From assembly GCA_030998015.1 (NCBI GenBank), contig JARWMV010000241.1:930001-994000 (forward strand): a stretch of DNA of 64,000 nt, written 5' to 3'. The stretch is from Ceratorhiza oryzae-sativae. Its lineage: Eukaryota > Basidiomycota > Agaricomycetes > Cantharellales > Ceratobasidiaceae. Numbering within the stretch: the stretch's first letter is position 1; the number at the start of each line of letters is the position of its first letter. The position numbers were made by a program, and so were the translations under genes. The notes below the pieces were generated by a model, which saw only the letters and a list, made by a program, of their open reading frames with translations, searched no databases and had not been told where the DNA came from. This document shows positions 25,726 to 37,336 of the stretch, in pieces.

Positions 25726-26185
25726 ATGGATTTTTTGAACAAACTCACCCATAACCAGGGCCAGCAACAGGGCCAGCCCCAGCAACAGCAAGGAGGCGGG
25801 GGCTAATGGGCATGGTGAACAACATGGCTGGAGGAGGCCAGGCGGGGGAGGCGAAAGAAGGTGCGTTATCGGTCGTTTGTGTTACCACAAGAGTTGACCG
25901 ACACACCCGTTATTAGATGGTCTGGACAAAGGTATGTAGGAATGTCTGTAATTCGATGCAAGCTAACAGATTGTCCCAGCGGTTGACTATGTGCAGGAGC
26001 ACTTCCTCGGTGGAGGTAAGATAATCAATCGTTGAGTATCTGAGGTTATTTACGAACGACTTGAAACAGGCAACCAATCCAATGAATCCGCCCTTGAACA
26101 GGCTAAGGATGAACAGATCAGCGACATGATTCGTCAGCAATACAAGAACATGACTGGGAAGGATTTCCCGATTGCAGACAAGTAA
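25726..26185 (+). CDS. Small conserved fungal protein (Gln/Gly-rich N-terminus, DKAVDYVQEHFLG core)
   Basis: The gene starts MDFLNKLTHNQ, then runs through Gln and Gly repeats to NNMAGGGQAGEAKE. Tiny exons follow: DGLDK, AVDYVQEHFLGGG and a last exon QSNESALEQAKDEQISDMIRQ..., ending TGKDFPIADK (stop 26183-26185). Introns are about 25861-25917, 25933-25979 and 26016-26069. Similar short proteins occur throughout fungi, often induced under stress; their function is not known. The first exon runs into a TAA at 25804 because the G run at 25798-25802 has five bases. With six, the frame passes straight into the next conserved residues. The 3' end is convergent with glutamate decarboxylase, 166 bp apart. 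Confidence 0.75.
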
Positions 26186-26350
26186 TGAACTGCGGACTAT
26201 ATGTATTGCGCTTTGAATGAATGTATCCGTAAAAATGGCATCCCATCACCCCATAGTGAGATTCAACAATTGATTTCACACGATGCAACTATCATACAAC
26301 GTCCGTAGACGCGTGCTCAATGTATTTTTTCATTTGCTGCCTTCCCGCTT

Positions 26351-28638
26351 CTAACACGGCTTGGCGTAGGTTCCTGTGTCTTTGCGCTTTGGACGAGACT
26401 TGGCCAACTCGCTGTGTGGTGCGTCACTCTTTGCTGTCGCAGAAGCGGATTGGATGCTAGCCATCATGGCTGATTCACTCGATCCAGCTGCATGCATGAT
26501 CAGGGCCCAGGGAGGAGGAAGAGTAACGAACTACTTACACATGAGAGACTCGGTCACTTGGAGGATGTCAACTACGACTTTCTCTGTTGGAGAGCTCCGT
26601 CAGTACGGGGAACACAATGCGAGAACAAACTAGTACGAACCGACGAGATCAGCGCTCATACTCTCACGTACAACAATGCGGAGAATCTCAACGCTCTCCT
26701 CATTGGGAGGAAGGGCATAATTGGGTACTGAATCAATTGATTAGCTTCCTTGTATACAAGGATATCCGGTCAACCTCACCGATCCATTGCTTAGCCCTCA
26801 ATAGTGCCTGGATCCACTCTTGCCTAATATGCGGGTGATCCTGCTTAAACTGGTCCGAGAACCTGAAGGAGACGACTGGCAAACCCCGCTCGTAATATTC
26901 AGCATCGTCCTCGTCGACTCCGCTAGCGGTATCAATGATTGTTTGGGCGATTCCCTTGGTTGTGCCAAGAGGCCTATGGATGTTGCTAAGGCACTGCCAA
27001 ATTCTGAATTAGTTTGTTCAAATCGGTATCTTGAACAGGACGGACAGTAAAGTAACCTGAAAGCTCGAGCGCCCTTGATAGAACGCGAGCGTTGCGCAAG
27101 TCAGCTAGAGCAATTCGGCGATATCCCTCAAACCCTAAACAGGAAATGAGACCCGTTTATAATAAAGATCCGCCATAGAAATACCAAGGTTCAAAAAGTT
27201 GAAGAACTGCCCAATGATTGGCGCAGCACTACGCGAAAAGTTGAGGGTGTAACTGTACTCGACGCTTCCGAGGTAGTGGAGTTCGAAAATCAAGTCTTTC
27301 GGAAGCTTTTCCTGTTTCGAGATATTGTAATCAAGAGATGGATATAAGCGAGTAAAAAAATACATACTTCGTCTCGCCAGATGATCCAACCCAAACCGGC
27401 GTAGACCAGACCGAACTTGTGTCCAGAGGTATTGATTGAGTGAACTCGGGGAATATTAAATGACCACTACGATTTGTTCAGTCAGTCCATGCCCGAGGAT
27501 GAAGACTTCAGGGTGATAAATTAACCTTGTATTTTGGGTATGCAAATGGCGCAATAAACCCTCCAGAAGCTGCATCGACATGAATCGGGACACTATACCC
27601 GGTCTTGGCTTCGTATTCGTCCACTAGATCATTGTTAGAAGTCACGCCACTTTGTAGTCGAAAGGGACTGACAGAGTTTGGCCATCCCTTCGACATCTTC
27701 GAAGGCGCCAGTGTATGTGCTCCCCAGAATCTTCAGAAATTAAACAACGTGAAGATGGAGAAAGGGGACTAGGAATAAATACGCACGACCATGACACCAA
27801 TCGTGTTTTCGTCAATAAATTCCATTGCACGCTCTGGTGACATCACATGGTTGGTCGATTCATCGACCGGTACAAGGCGGCACTGTCAGATCGGACACGG
27901 TTCAATCAAAATGCCCAAGAGTAAAATTAGAGAGAAGCGCACCTCGACATCGAAGTAGCGAGCAAACTTTTCGAGAGCAACCTGGGCATTGGCTCCAAAC
28001 ACGATATTAGGACCAGGCTCGTGAATTGACTTTCCAGCAGCCTTTCGGGCCTCTTGCCAGCGTTTTTTAAGGGCGAGGCCTCCGAGCATGATCGCCTCCG
28101 AGCTAGGTAGTAATTGTTTATATTACGTCGAACATGCATGAAAATCACTTACGATCCGCCAGTCGCAGTGCCGATGGCTTTGCCGCCATCGGGGCATGCC
28201 AGAGATCGGCCACTGCATTAAAATATGAGAGGAAGCTTGAAAAGAAAAAGGAGGCAACGTACACATTGAGACACAGCGCGTGTGGATGCCCATCGTTGCC
28301 GGATATTCATCCTGGTCGGCGAAGTTTTTCGTCATGTTCTCGATCATCAACTGTTTCCCCTCCTCGGGCATCCAGGTGTGGACAAACGATGCCAGGTTCA
28401 GTGAAGGGTTGCCGTCGAGGTTCAGTTCATCGTGCACAAGTTGATATGCGGCATGGGCAGAGACGCCAGAGCTCGGGATCTGGAACTTGGGCATTTGCTC
28501 AGTTGCGAATCGGGACGAATAAGCACCATCATGGATCTCGCGCTTGTTCCCGCCGGCCTTGTGGACGTGCTTGCGGTGAGGGTGGTCGACTGCTTTGGCG
28601 ACAAGCAACGAGGCGTCCTGGTGACGGGAGAGCGACAT
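26351..28638 (-). CDS. GAD1: Glutamate decarboxylase (PLP-dependent)
   Basis: A minus-strand gene of many exons and about 550 residues, from [18 protein letters not shown] at 28638 to [15 protein letters not shown], stop at 26351-26353. Conserved blocks are [88 protein letters not shown] sequence (here [15 protein letters not shown]) and [18 protein letters not shown]. The last contains the Lys that binds pyridoxal phosphate. The enzyme converts glutamate to GABA and CO2, using up a proton. In fungi it feeds the GABA shunt and supports stress tolerance and development. All introns are short and in phase. No defect seen. Confidence 0.95.
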
Positions 28639-29161
28639 ACTGAGTAAGAATGTGAGTGCAGTGGTGGTAGGGCAAGGCGCCTCAGCTAGGTCGGTTATAT
28701 GCGCCCGTTCGAGCTCGTGACGTCACATACAATGCGCATATGATCCCCTTGCAGCTATTTTCGAGCGGATCGCCGTCGAGCAGCCCATCATATCCATAGT
28801 CGCTGATCGTCATGGGTGGTCACATCTCCAGGGTGATGTAACTCAGGGTCGAACACGTGCGCTTAAAGCCAGATTTTTTTCTGGGGTTCAGCCGCAGCTA
28901 ACCTCAACCATGAGCCAATTTTATTCTGTGCTTTCACAACATCCGCAGTCGGTAGTGAACATAAAGATAACGCACACCGTGTGTACAGGGCTCGGCATCT
29001 TCTCCCCGCCAGGTCCTGAAGTAAAACGAGTGCAATAGCATTTTTGGCTTGCCATGCTCTTGTCGCCTGTGACAGGGCGACAGGGCTACTGTATGATTGA
29101 TCTGCGTTCAATTACATCCACAGGCAATTCGAACATGTACTCTTACTTGAATAGAATCGAT
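28639..29161. other. Intergenic upstream of glutamate decarboxylase
   Basis: Presumed promoter of the decarboxylase gene and 3' flank of the deacetylase gene. No gene seen. Confidence 0.5.
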
Positions 29162-30864
29162 TTATTTTTGCTGGGACTGTGCACGTTGAATGCGGTGGAT
29201 GAGAACCTCAAACGTGGCCTCGATTCGGCCGAACTCTTGCTCCGTATTCTCGTCACGCATGTTGCCTGTTGTGTCAAGTCAGCTATATATGTCGCTGGCC
29301 GGAAACCTACCCACCGCATGGAACATCCAGTGTGAAAGAAGGGGCGTATTGCAGAAATGCCGCATGGTCGGGAATATCCTCATCGATGGAGAGCGGCGCC
29401 CCGGTCTTGATAGTTCCCGTTAGTGACCAGTCATCCATCCCTTAGCACTTGCTTACGATAATTGAGGTCAAGTACGCCCACGCTCTTGCTGCGTTGGGGT
29501 GATTATAACCCCCTAAGGCGCCAAATCAGTCATAGTCTAGCATGGCAGTGGTAAAACACGCATACCTCCACCAAGAAATACAACTTTCAATCCGGCTCTC
29601 TCCCTTGCCCAAGACATAATACGCCGCACGCACCATCCCATCGAGCCCTCCTTTTCCATATCAATATCCCAATTCCAGACGGCATGTGGATCTCCAGCTA
29701 GACCATCGACCCCACATTGCACAATCACGTATGATGGCCTGGGTTCTAACGGGTCTTGCTCATGTCCATCAACTTCCATTGCGCTGTCTGGATCTGGCCA
29801 TTCAAAAAAAGCTGCGGCAACCCGCTCGACAATTGGCCAGACTCTTGCGAAACTAGAGGCACTCGCCCCACGTCCGAGCGGGATAGATAACGCGAATGGA
29901 TCGGAAGTATATGGGCGCGTGAGGGACCCAAGAGCTGAATGAGGATAGAACCCTGGCGTATGGTGGTGTATAGAGAGTGTGAGGACAGTGCTCGGTGGAG
30001 CGCCATCGACTTTTTCTAGGCAGAGTATGAATAAATACGCTGTTATGAGAATTGCTCCACAATTACCTTGGTCAGGTGGTTCACTTTCCTCCTCGTCCAC
30101 AGGCCGGGAGGTAAATGCCTCTGCAACGCCGTCGCCATGGTGAAGGTCCAAGTCCAAGTACATCACTCTTGGTCGGGATTTCGTGCCCGGCGCAGCTCTC
30201 TTGAGCTGAAGGATGCACAACACGCAATCAGCAACATAACAGAATCCCGCGGCATGCGCCTTGTGTGCGTGGTGTCTGTATGATCGAAGCGTTCGTTGTT
30301 TCATAGGGCGCTATGTAAATGAATGAACTTACCTACCACCGTCCCAACAGATTGCTACGTCGAACCGGGAAGTCTGGACAGCTTGAGCAGCGGTGATGGT
30401 TGCACCAGCAACAACTGGTACATAGTCGTCTAATCGAGAAAATACCGGACAATCCTAAGTCGGTCCATGAGCATGCTTGGGGTGTGGCGGGGAAAAGGTT
30501 TACGTCTTCTAAACCAAAAGATACTGCCATATCCTGTGTTCCTTGGGGTTTGTCTTGGCCTACTTCGTGTGATTGAAGAACATAGTCTGTTTTTAATGAA
30601 CGTTGGCATAGATGAGATTTGTATGTTTATTTGCAGAACAGATGAAACGTTACCCAAATACCCCCTTTCATGATATCTCTCCAGGTCTTTCCTCTCTGCT
30701 CTGTTCGGGCGGACGACCACACACCTCTCGGCATCAGGTTTGAGCAAGCCGTACGAGTGGACCAACGTGTGTACAAGAGCGGAGCGGTTCCGGTTTGAAG
30801 GCAAAAGGGAGGATATTTGGGCAAGCTCTTGAGAGAGAATGTACGCGACTCTCGGAGAAGGCAT
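29162..30864 (-). CDS. Histone deacetylase, class I type (HDAC8/Hos-like)
   Basis: A minus-strand gene of about 400 residues from MPSPRVAYILSQELAQ at 30864 to the stop TAA at 29162-29164. Blocks in order are ALVHTLVHSYGLL, YHERGYL, DDYVPVVAGATITAAQ, ICWDGGRHHAHKAHAAGFCYV, VMYLDLDLHHGDGVAEAF, LSIHHHTPGFYPH, VIVQCGVDGLAGDP and VVFLGGGGYNHPNAARAW. The HH pair, the DLDLHHGDG motif and the later Asp give the zinc site and charge relay of arginase-fold deacetylases. It removes acetyl groups from lysines, most likely on histones. The short length and GYNHPN ending are nearer to HDAC8 or Hos1 than to Rpd3. Seven or so introns of about 50 nt, all in phase. Confidence 0.92.
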
Positions 30865-31170
30865 GGACTCCTTTAAGAGGAAATAGCGTCTCGGATATAT
30901 AATGTTTAAAACGAGAGTGTTTTATTTCATTTGAGTCGCGTCAAATCTCGATCAATCTCTAGCCTAGACCGATATTGCAGGATGGTAGCAGACGCGCGAG
31001 GTGGGTGGTATTTACAAAATGTTCACGTGAGCGTGTTGGGTTAGATAAGGTATGAATGTTTATCCGAGAGCACAAAAAGATACATAGCCTCTGTCCAGAG
31101 AGGAAATCGAAATATACATATGGCATAGAATATGGCTACAACTAATAAGATAAAATCGCATATACGGCAT
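30865..31170. other. Intergenic
   Basis: Upstream of the deacetylase gene and 3' flank of the next minus-strand gene. No gene seen. Confidence 0.5.
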
Positions 31171-32085
31171 TTATTCAGTCTCCGTCAATATGAACGCTGG
31201 ACAGACGGATGCAACCCTCTCTCGTGGATCCGCTCCTGTCTGGGCGGTCGCGACAAACAATCGAGGATTGAGAGGGCATATCGAACGGCTCAAAGATTGA
31301 GGATACATTCCAGAGATCTCAGAAGCTAGCATATAAGTTTCCTGGGTGTCGTGTTTCGAAGGTAACTGAATCATGTTACCTGGGGCTATTCGTACCTTGC
31401 GGTGGATAGCCCCAATAGACGCGTTGCGCTCGGCGCCAAGGCTGTATGGACTCGTTGGGGCCGGCCAAATCACGAGTGGTTCAGCGGAGGAAAGAATTGA
31501 GGCCGCGAATTCCAATGACCCATTGTCGAAGAGTTGGCAAGGCTTGAAGGGCGGATGAAGCGGCTGGGCACGGGCTTGTTCGTATGAGGGAGGTGTTTGG
31601 GTCGTAAGCTGGAGAGACCGCATGTCGTCAGAGAATGCGATACCGGTGATCCTTGGCGCAGCACTGGTAGGGAGCTTGATGTGATCTACTATCGCACCGT
31701 CCATTGTGACCGGGATGGACAGATGACTCTCCTCGGCCATCTTTGAATGCCCGAAGTCCCCTAAATCATCAAACGAGGCGAGCGCCAGACTGGTGGCCGT
31801 TGAACGAATCGGGTTGGATATCCGAACTGAGCGGGTGGCAGTGGAATGACGTACGGCCGCCGGTTGTGTCTCTGACCCAGTGACTTTGCCGCAGAGAAAC
31901 CTCAGGAAACGAGCAGCTCGCGACTTGAGGGACCTCTTCTGGTGACCTTTGGACGGCTGTGGAACAGGAAGCTCATAGTGCACAGACCGTCGGGTGGATT
32001 TAGTTTCTCTATGTTTCTCTGTCGACACCGAGTGGTGCGAGATACGCAATGCCGACTGTTTCTCTAGGTGGAAGTTGAATCCCAT
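31171..32085 (-). CDS. Unknown intronless protein, 304 residues
   Basis: A single uninterrupted minus-strand ORF starting MGFNFHLEKQSALRISHH. The first 90 residues are basic (KGHQKRSLKSRAARFLRFL). The middle has LSIPVTMDGAIVDHIKLPTS, and the end has many Ser, Pro and hydrophobic residues. No membrane helix, signal peptide or motif that I recognise. Being intronless sets it apart from nearly all neighbours; it could be a young gene or a chance long ORF, though 304 codons by chance is unlikely. Confidence 0.5.
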   Translation of the reverse strand: MGFNFHLEKQSALRISHHSVSTEKHRETKSTRRSVHYELPVPQPSKGHQKRSLKSRAARFLRFLCGKVTGSETQPAAVRHSTATRSVRISNPIRSTATSLALASFDDLGDFGHSKMAEESHLSIPVTMDGAIVDHIKLPTSAAPRITGIAFSDDMRSLQLTTQTPPSYEQARAQPLHPPFKPCQLFDNGSLEFAASILSSAEPLVIWPAPTSPYSLGAERNASIGAIHRKVRIAPGNMIQLPSKHDTQETYMLASEISGMYPQSLSRSICPLNPRLFVATAQTGADPRERVASVCPAFILTETE

Positions 32086-32665
32086 GCTGGGTCAAGGAAG
32101 AACGAGGACAGAAGTCCGAGGGTGGGAGTACGGTAGGGGGCGCAGGCTGGCGGTGGACTATCGCTCTGGGGACTGGCCTTCTTAAGTAGCCTGGGGGACA
32201 GATGCCACGCCTCGAGGTGACGTCCGGTCACTGCGGTTACCAGGTATACGTGAATTGCGTTAGAGCGTTAATTGACCGATCGAAACACAGCATCGAGTCG
32301 CCGGCGCGTCATTATTGTTTCAGGTGCTTCAGTTGGGAAGAGAAATATGGTCGTGAGCGCCTGTTTCGTGGGACACAGGTGTCAAAGGTGCTGTGCAGTA
32401 TACTCTTCCATTCCGAACCATATTTATCGCGTGATCTCATAGCCAGACAGACGTGGAGCCCGTGTTGAATCGGAGCTCGCTTGCTCAGAGTGTTGAGTAT
32501 TCCCGATCTGATCTAAATTGAGAATACGACGGTTACGGAGTATTTGGATATATTTATAGTCCTCGTTCGATTTAGTGCATGCTTGTTTCAAGACCCCACC
32601 AGAAATAATAGTTTGTCTATACAGCCAAATATAAGACTAAGAAACGCGCGTCACAAGCCCTGGGC
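32086..32665. other. Intergenic
   Basis: Upstream region of the unknown 304-residue gene and 3' flank of the short-chain dehydrogenase gene. No gene or repeat seen. Confidence 0.5.
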
Positions 32666-33827
32666 CTATGTGGCAAGGGATACCTTCGCATCTACGCACC
32701 ATCTGTCCCACAGTTGGTCCTGCCTTCTGATCTCGAGACTCCAAGGTTTCACCCACTTCCATCTCATTCGATCCCAAAACCTTCCTCGAAATTTCGGTTC
32801 CGCAGGCTTAGCGGCAGTGGCCAACCATACAGGAACGACTGCTCCCTGTTCGTTGGTGATGCCTATCATCCGGACCAGTGCATTAAATATATCGCCAGTC
32901 CGGCTCTTGATTGAGCCAGCACCCTCCGGTTGACTCCAAATTGACGACTGGACGATTCCTAATGATCAATTATGATTCATTCTGTGGATGCTGCAAGCCT
33001 GCTGCCACGAACCTGGGTGGCATGCGTGAACCGACACATCCTTCCATGATTCGACATCAGCCAAGCGACGTTGCAAGGCCATTGTCCACAATGCCTGGCA
33101 TGCTTTAGACCGCAAATATAACTCGAGCATATCGCCATATGTCAGCCGCGCTCCGGGCTCGCGCTTGTATTTTGCTAGAACATCGCTGCCGTCACAATTC
33201 TGGTTATCCAGCGGGGGAGCCCCGTAGAAACCCATAGAGGAAACCGAGACGATGCGAGCGTCGGAAGACATGAGGCCGCGGTTGAGTAATAGAATGGTGA
33301 GCAGCGCATGGGAAAGGTGATTGGTCTGGTAACTGTACTCGAGTCCGTCGTTGGTGATGCTACGGTGCCCGAGAGACCACCTGTCTGGCGGTTAGTGAGG
33401 TTTGAAAGCGTTTGGCAGTAAACCCTTGCCTGCGTTGTTGATCAATACGTCGATGCTGGATCCTCGTTTCTCCCATCGGTCGACAAAGTCCCGGACACAT
33501 CGAGGCTAGCACAGTCGAGGATTTCGATTTCGACCATGCCGTCTGAAAATTCTTCCAGAATCTTGCGTTGTGCATCCAAGCCCTCTCTTCGCTACGACAG
33601 GCCATTATAACGCGTGCGCGCATTCGTACGAGCGCTCGAGCGCACTCGAAGCCGATGCCAGAATTGGCGCCTGTCACAATAGCCGTCTTTCCGCGAAGGT
33701 CTACCTGGGGCAATCGCATATCGGAAGACAGCCATGGAAAAAAGGCACCAAGGTTGGAACGAAGAAAGCTTGCAATGGCCAAGACAGATGCAACGGGCCG
33801 ATAGTGAGATGTTTCCGAGTAAGGCAT
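32666..33827 (-). CDS. Short-chain dehydrogenase/reductase (retinol-dehydrogenase-like)
   Basis: A minus-strand gene of about 345 residues starting [12 protein letters not shown] at 33827. It shows the NAD(P) glycine motif TGANSGIG, then MACRSEER, the NNA motif, [12 protein letters not shown], the catalytic Ser in IVSVSSMGF and the YxxxK pair in [10 protein letters not shown]. The C-terminus reads [15 protein letters not shown] and ends at 32666. Substrate unknown. The intron after NNA has a GC donor (GCAAGG) rather than GT. The frame breaks twice, at the CCC of 33581-33583 and at about 33490-33495. Adding one base at each gives a normal family sequence, including [19 protein letters not shown]. 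Divergent from the transporter gene across 1.1 kb. Confidence 0.85.
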
Positions 33828-34924
33828 AGGAGTTTAGCTAGGTCGACGAGAGCAAGGACCGAGTTGCGGTCGTCTAGCGCATCTCTGCACTGCTATTTAT
33901 ACGTATGGAATCTATATAGTACTCGAGGGCTATCACTCGGGGACGAGCATGGCCGAAATGACGTTGCAGGTCAACTTGGGGGCGATGGTCGTGCCCTCAT
34001 CGGTCGGCGCCTCGCGCGGTGGTCTGTTGTTTGTCTGGTGCGACACGCGCGCTGGTGATTGGACCTGTTGTGGTTGATGACATGAGTCAATCAGCATGAT
34101 TATTACGTAATACAAGAACCAAAATATCACATTCATAAACCCAATGCGCCCACACTCGAGCTCAAGCTATACCCCACGCCAGAAGAATGGGGGAATGGCT
34201 CTAGATTCGAATAATTTGGTGAGATCCCCCATCGTCCAAAATTGCAACCGCAATTCCTTCGGTTTAATTAGTCCTTGCTGGTTGGGAGAGCGTTAGATGA
34301 GGACGAGTATCGCCGGGTGTACTTATGCAGCTTGGTCGAGTGAAACCTATACACCGCCATGTTAAATCAGCTTCCCTTTCTAAGCTCCTGTGTCCTCGCC
34401 AGGCGTTTGTGAGATGCAAGCTGGTTGCTATAATTACTGGCTTCTTACAACATTGGGGCCCCGGTTTGACACGGGCGGCATCATGTGGCAGAGTTCTCTG
34501 AGCTAATTCTCTTCTTTGATCGACTCTGGACCGTCGGAATATGCAATAGGAAGGCGAAACCATGGTGCATATATTTTATTCCGCTAGTCCCGAGATCCAT
34601 TCTGCTATCAGCCTGTCAACCCTATCGCTCTTTAGGAAATCAAACCTGGGCTCGCGGGTCATGTCGGAAGTGTCCTATAGGGACGGCTGATGGCAATGGG
34701 GCATGCTGCATCATATGACAGGGCGCATATATAGTCAGAGAGCACACCTGGGCCTGATGGCATAATCGGGAATACGAAATACTCCAACACGGAGCCCCGA
34801 AAATCAAGTGTTCGACCCCGCGGGATCATATAAGTAGCATGCGTGCCCCGCATCTGATTCCAGGCGCTATCTCGTTCACTTTCTTTTTTTATTTTGCAAG
34901 TTATTCGAGTCCAAATTTCGTCTA
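33828..34924. other. 1.1 kb divergent promoter region
   Basis: Between the divergent starts of the dehydrogenase and the acetate-type transporter. Short ORFs only. No element recognised. Confidence 0.45.
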
Positions 34925-35926
34925 ATGCCGCACCACATAGATCTTGAGAAGACCGCCGGCGCTCATGACGACCACTTAAGTGGTTATCAAGGTGGCCAGC
35001 CGTTGCATTATTCGATTAGCACGGACACTCAAGTGGGTTTTCTTGTCATTCTATGACGACCACTGACGTACTGACTATACGTTTCCAACCTTTAGCGCGC
35101 CTTTCCGGTATACCACCGCAAGCTGGGCAACCCCACTCCCCTGGGTCTATTCTCCTTCGCTTCAACTGTTCTCGTCTTGTCGTTCTACAACACCGGCACT
35201 CGCGGTATTCATGTGGTGAGCAGAAGCCTAGTTAGAACACGTTCAAGATCGTTTACGGAGATTTCTAGCCAAACGTTATTGTCGGGATGACCCTAGGTGT
35301 TGGCGGTCTCTGCCAACTCTTGGCCGGGATGTGGGAGTTTGCCACTGGGAATACATTTGGTGCAACCGGTATGAAGATAAACAGTATCCTATAGCCTCGC
35401 TGAAACCAACCGAATCGTCAGCTTTCTCACTATACGGAGGATTTTGGTTTTCGTATGGTCTTATCTTCTGGCCGAGCTCTGGTATTTTGGACGCGTATGC
35501 TGGAGATGCTGCGCCTCAGCTCCACAACGCGCTCGGCATCTACGTGAGTGAAAAGCGTGTATCTCCCCTCGATTCCTGTCGTTGACTCCCAAAGTAGTTG
35601 ACCACATGGACGATCGTAACCACCATCATGTTCATCGCTACATTCAAGTCTTCCGTTGCTTTGGTCACCACGTTTTTCGTCTTGCTGCTTACTTTTATCA
35701 CGTTGACGGTCAGTCAGTTCACCGGTAGTCGTAAGTTTTTGCATCTCCTCGAGTAAATGCAATGAGATACTAAACGCTCCGCCTGACAGTTGCTGCGACC
35801 AAGGCGGGAGGGGTGTTGGGACTTATCACCGGGTTCCTGGCGTTGTATGTTGGATGCGCTGGATTGTATAGCCCTGATGCTAGCTACTTTGTTTTGCCGG
35901 TTGGAAATCTAGCCAAGGAGGACTGA
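34925..35926 (+). CDS. GPR1/FUN34/YaaH family acetate-type transporter
   Basis: The gene starts MPHHIDLEKTAGAHDD at 34925. Six hydrophobic helices follow, carrying the family signature NPTPLGLFSFASTVLVLSFYN near the start and GGLCQLLAGMWEFATGNTFG. Later blocks are FSLYGGFWFSYGLIFWPSSG, LTTWTIVTTIMFIAT and GGVLGLITGFLALYVGCAGL. The stop is TGA at 35924-35926. Introns of 50-60 nt separate the exons in phase. Relatives such as Ady2 and AcpA move acetate with protons across the plasma membrane; the Asn-Pro motif belongs to the transport path. Substrate is inferred from the family. Confidence 0.92.
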
Positions 35927-36408
35927 CAGGGGGACGACATTTCCAAAACAAAATGACTGCCGATTTGGTTTTCTGTTGGGTTCACAGTTGTACATCCGTA
36001 GATACGGTAATCAGAGTTGTTGACTCTACCAAAGTTACTCTGGAATGTCCATAAAACTCAGGCTCGATGCCCACCGAGAAAGTGTTCCATTGGGCAGAGG
36101 TCTGTTTAGTTGTTCGCACGACTGCATGCACCCCTGATGGTCCAAGCCCGGCGTCATGGTCGTTTGAACCTAGCCCCAGACTTGGTCCGCGAATCATAGG
36201 TCTTTGAGGTTGAACCCAATTTTGGCTTTTTTTTGGTCACTTGCAAAAAGGAGCTTGCACGGCGCTTGGGCCATGGCTTTGATGCACAATGACCTCAGCA
36301 CTCTAGGCATCTGCGCTCTTGTGTATATAAACTTGTACGGATGAACCCCATTGGCATCCAAAAATCTCCTAGCCCAACTCTTCAACTAGTCACCCGATTC
36401 TTCCCAAG
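35927..36408. other. Intergenic
   Basis: Presumed 3' flank of the transporter and promoter of the small paralogous gene. A TATA-like TATATAAA occurs near 36322, about 85 bp before the next ATG. Confidence 0.45.
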
Positions 36409-36945
36409 ATGCCTGCTGCCAATAATCGGATGTTTGACTCGACTTTTGTCGACCCCGACTGGTACAAGCAAAGCCTTTCGAGAATATTGGATAACTATGC
36501 TAGAGAAAATAGAGCCACACTGCCGATGGGCCTCTACTTGATTGTAAGTCGAGCTGGAACGAGTCAAAGATGTCACGGAATCAACATTGATTCATCTAGC
36601 TGTATGATGCCGGCATTAAGACTTTTTGCCTCGAATCACGTTTCCACGTATGGCTAAAGGATACCAACGGCCATGAAGCAGTGCATCCTGACCTGAATTA
36701 TGTGCGGGACGGCTACCAGGACGCTCTAGGCCAGCTAATGAAGCTTCTCAAGTCGACAATTGAACCTCAAGCGAGTGACCCACACATTACCAAGGTCCGG
36801 AATGATTTGGTAGGTGCTCGAGTTGGCGAATCGTCACGAAAAAGGCTGATGAGAATGAATTTATCAGCTCCAGCTTCTTGAAATCAAGTTTACTTGCCTG
36901 GACCTTGATACTGCTGCCCGCCACGAGTATTATGGAAAGAAATAG
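36409..36945 (+). CDS. Small unknown protein, paralogue 1 of a two-member family
   Basis: Three exons give about 140 residues: MPAANNRMFDSTFVDPDWYKQ, then FCLESRFHVWLKD and LNYVRDGYQDALGQLMKLLKS, then LLEIKFTCLDLDTAARHEYYGKK, stop 36943-36945. The same exon pattern is found on the minus strand at 49121-49686 (DWYKTSLSRILDNYA, HPDLAFVRNGYKEAL). Shared residues include DWYK-SLSRILDNYA, ESR...W, HPDL..VR.GY..AL and a Leu-Asp-Leu end. No known domain or signal peptide. Function unknown. Confidence 0.7.
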
Positions 36946-37336
36946 ATCGGTCGTGCTTGGTTACTCTTTTATGACTTTTGCTCTTGTAATTCAACCATCC
37001 TGTGTTTGTTCATTTGTGTATTCATGCATGCTATTTTAGAATTATTATATGCTATGCCGAATTCATTATGCTGGAAACGTATGGGGACTTGATCGAAAGA
37101 TGCTTCATGCCGCAAGGACAGCCCTGGCAAATTGGTAGATGGATGACTTGGAGGAATATAATTAATCATGTTAGTACAGTTTTGAGGAGTCGGAACCACC
37201 CGAGGAGCAGCTTGTGCCGTGTATGCGGTTGAATTGTCAAGGCGCAAGCGAATTGGACGCTTGGGCGCTTGGCGGCTGGAGCCAAGGATCGCGGTCCACG
37301 TGACGGGCGCGGGTCAAACTTGACCGCGTTCGCAAG
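36946..37336. other. Intergenic
   Basis: 3' flank of the small gene and promoter of the BIR gene. No gene seen. Confidence 0.5.
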
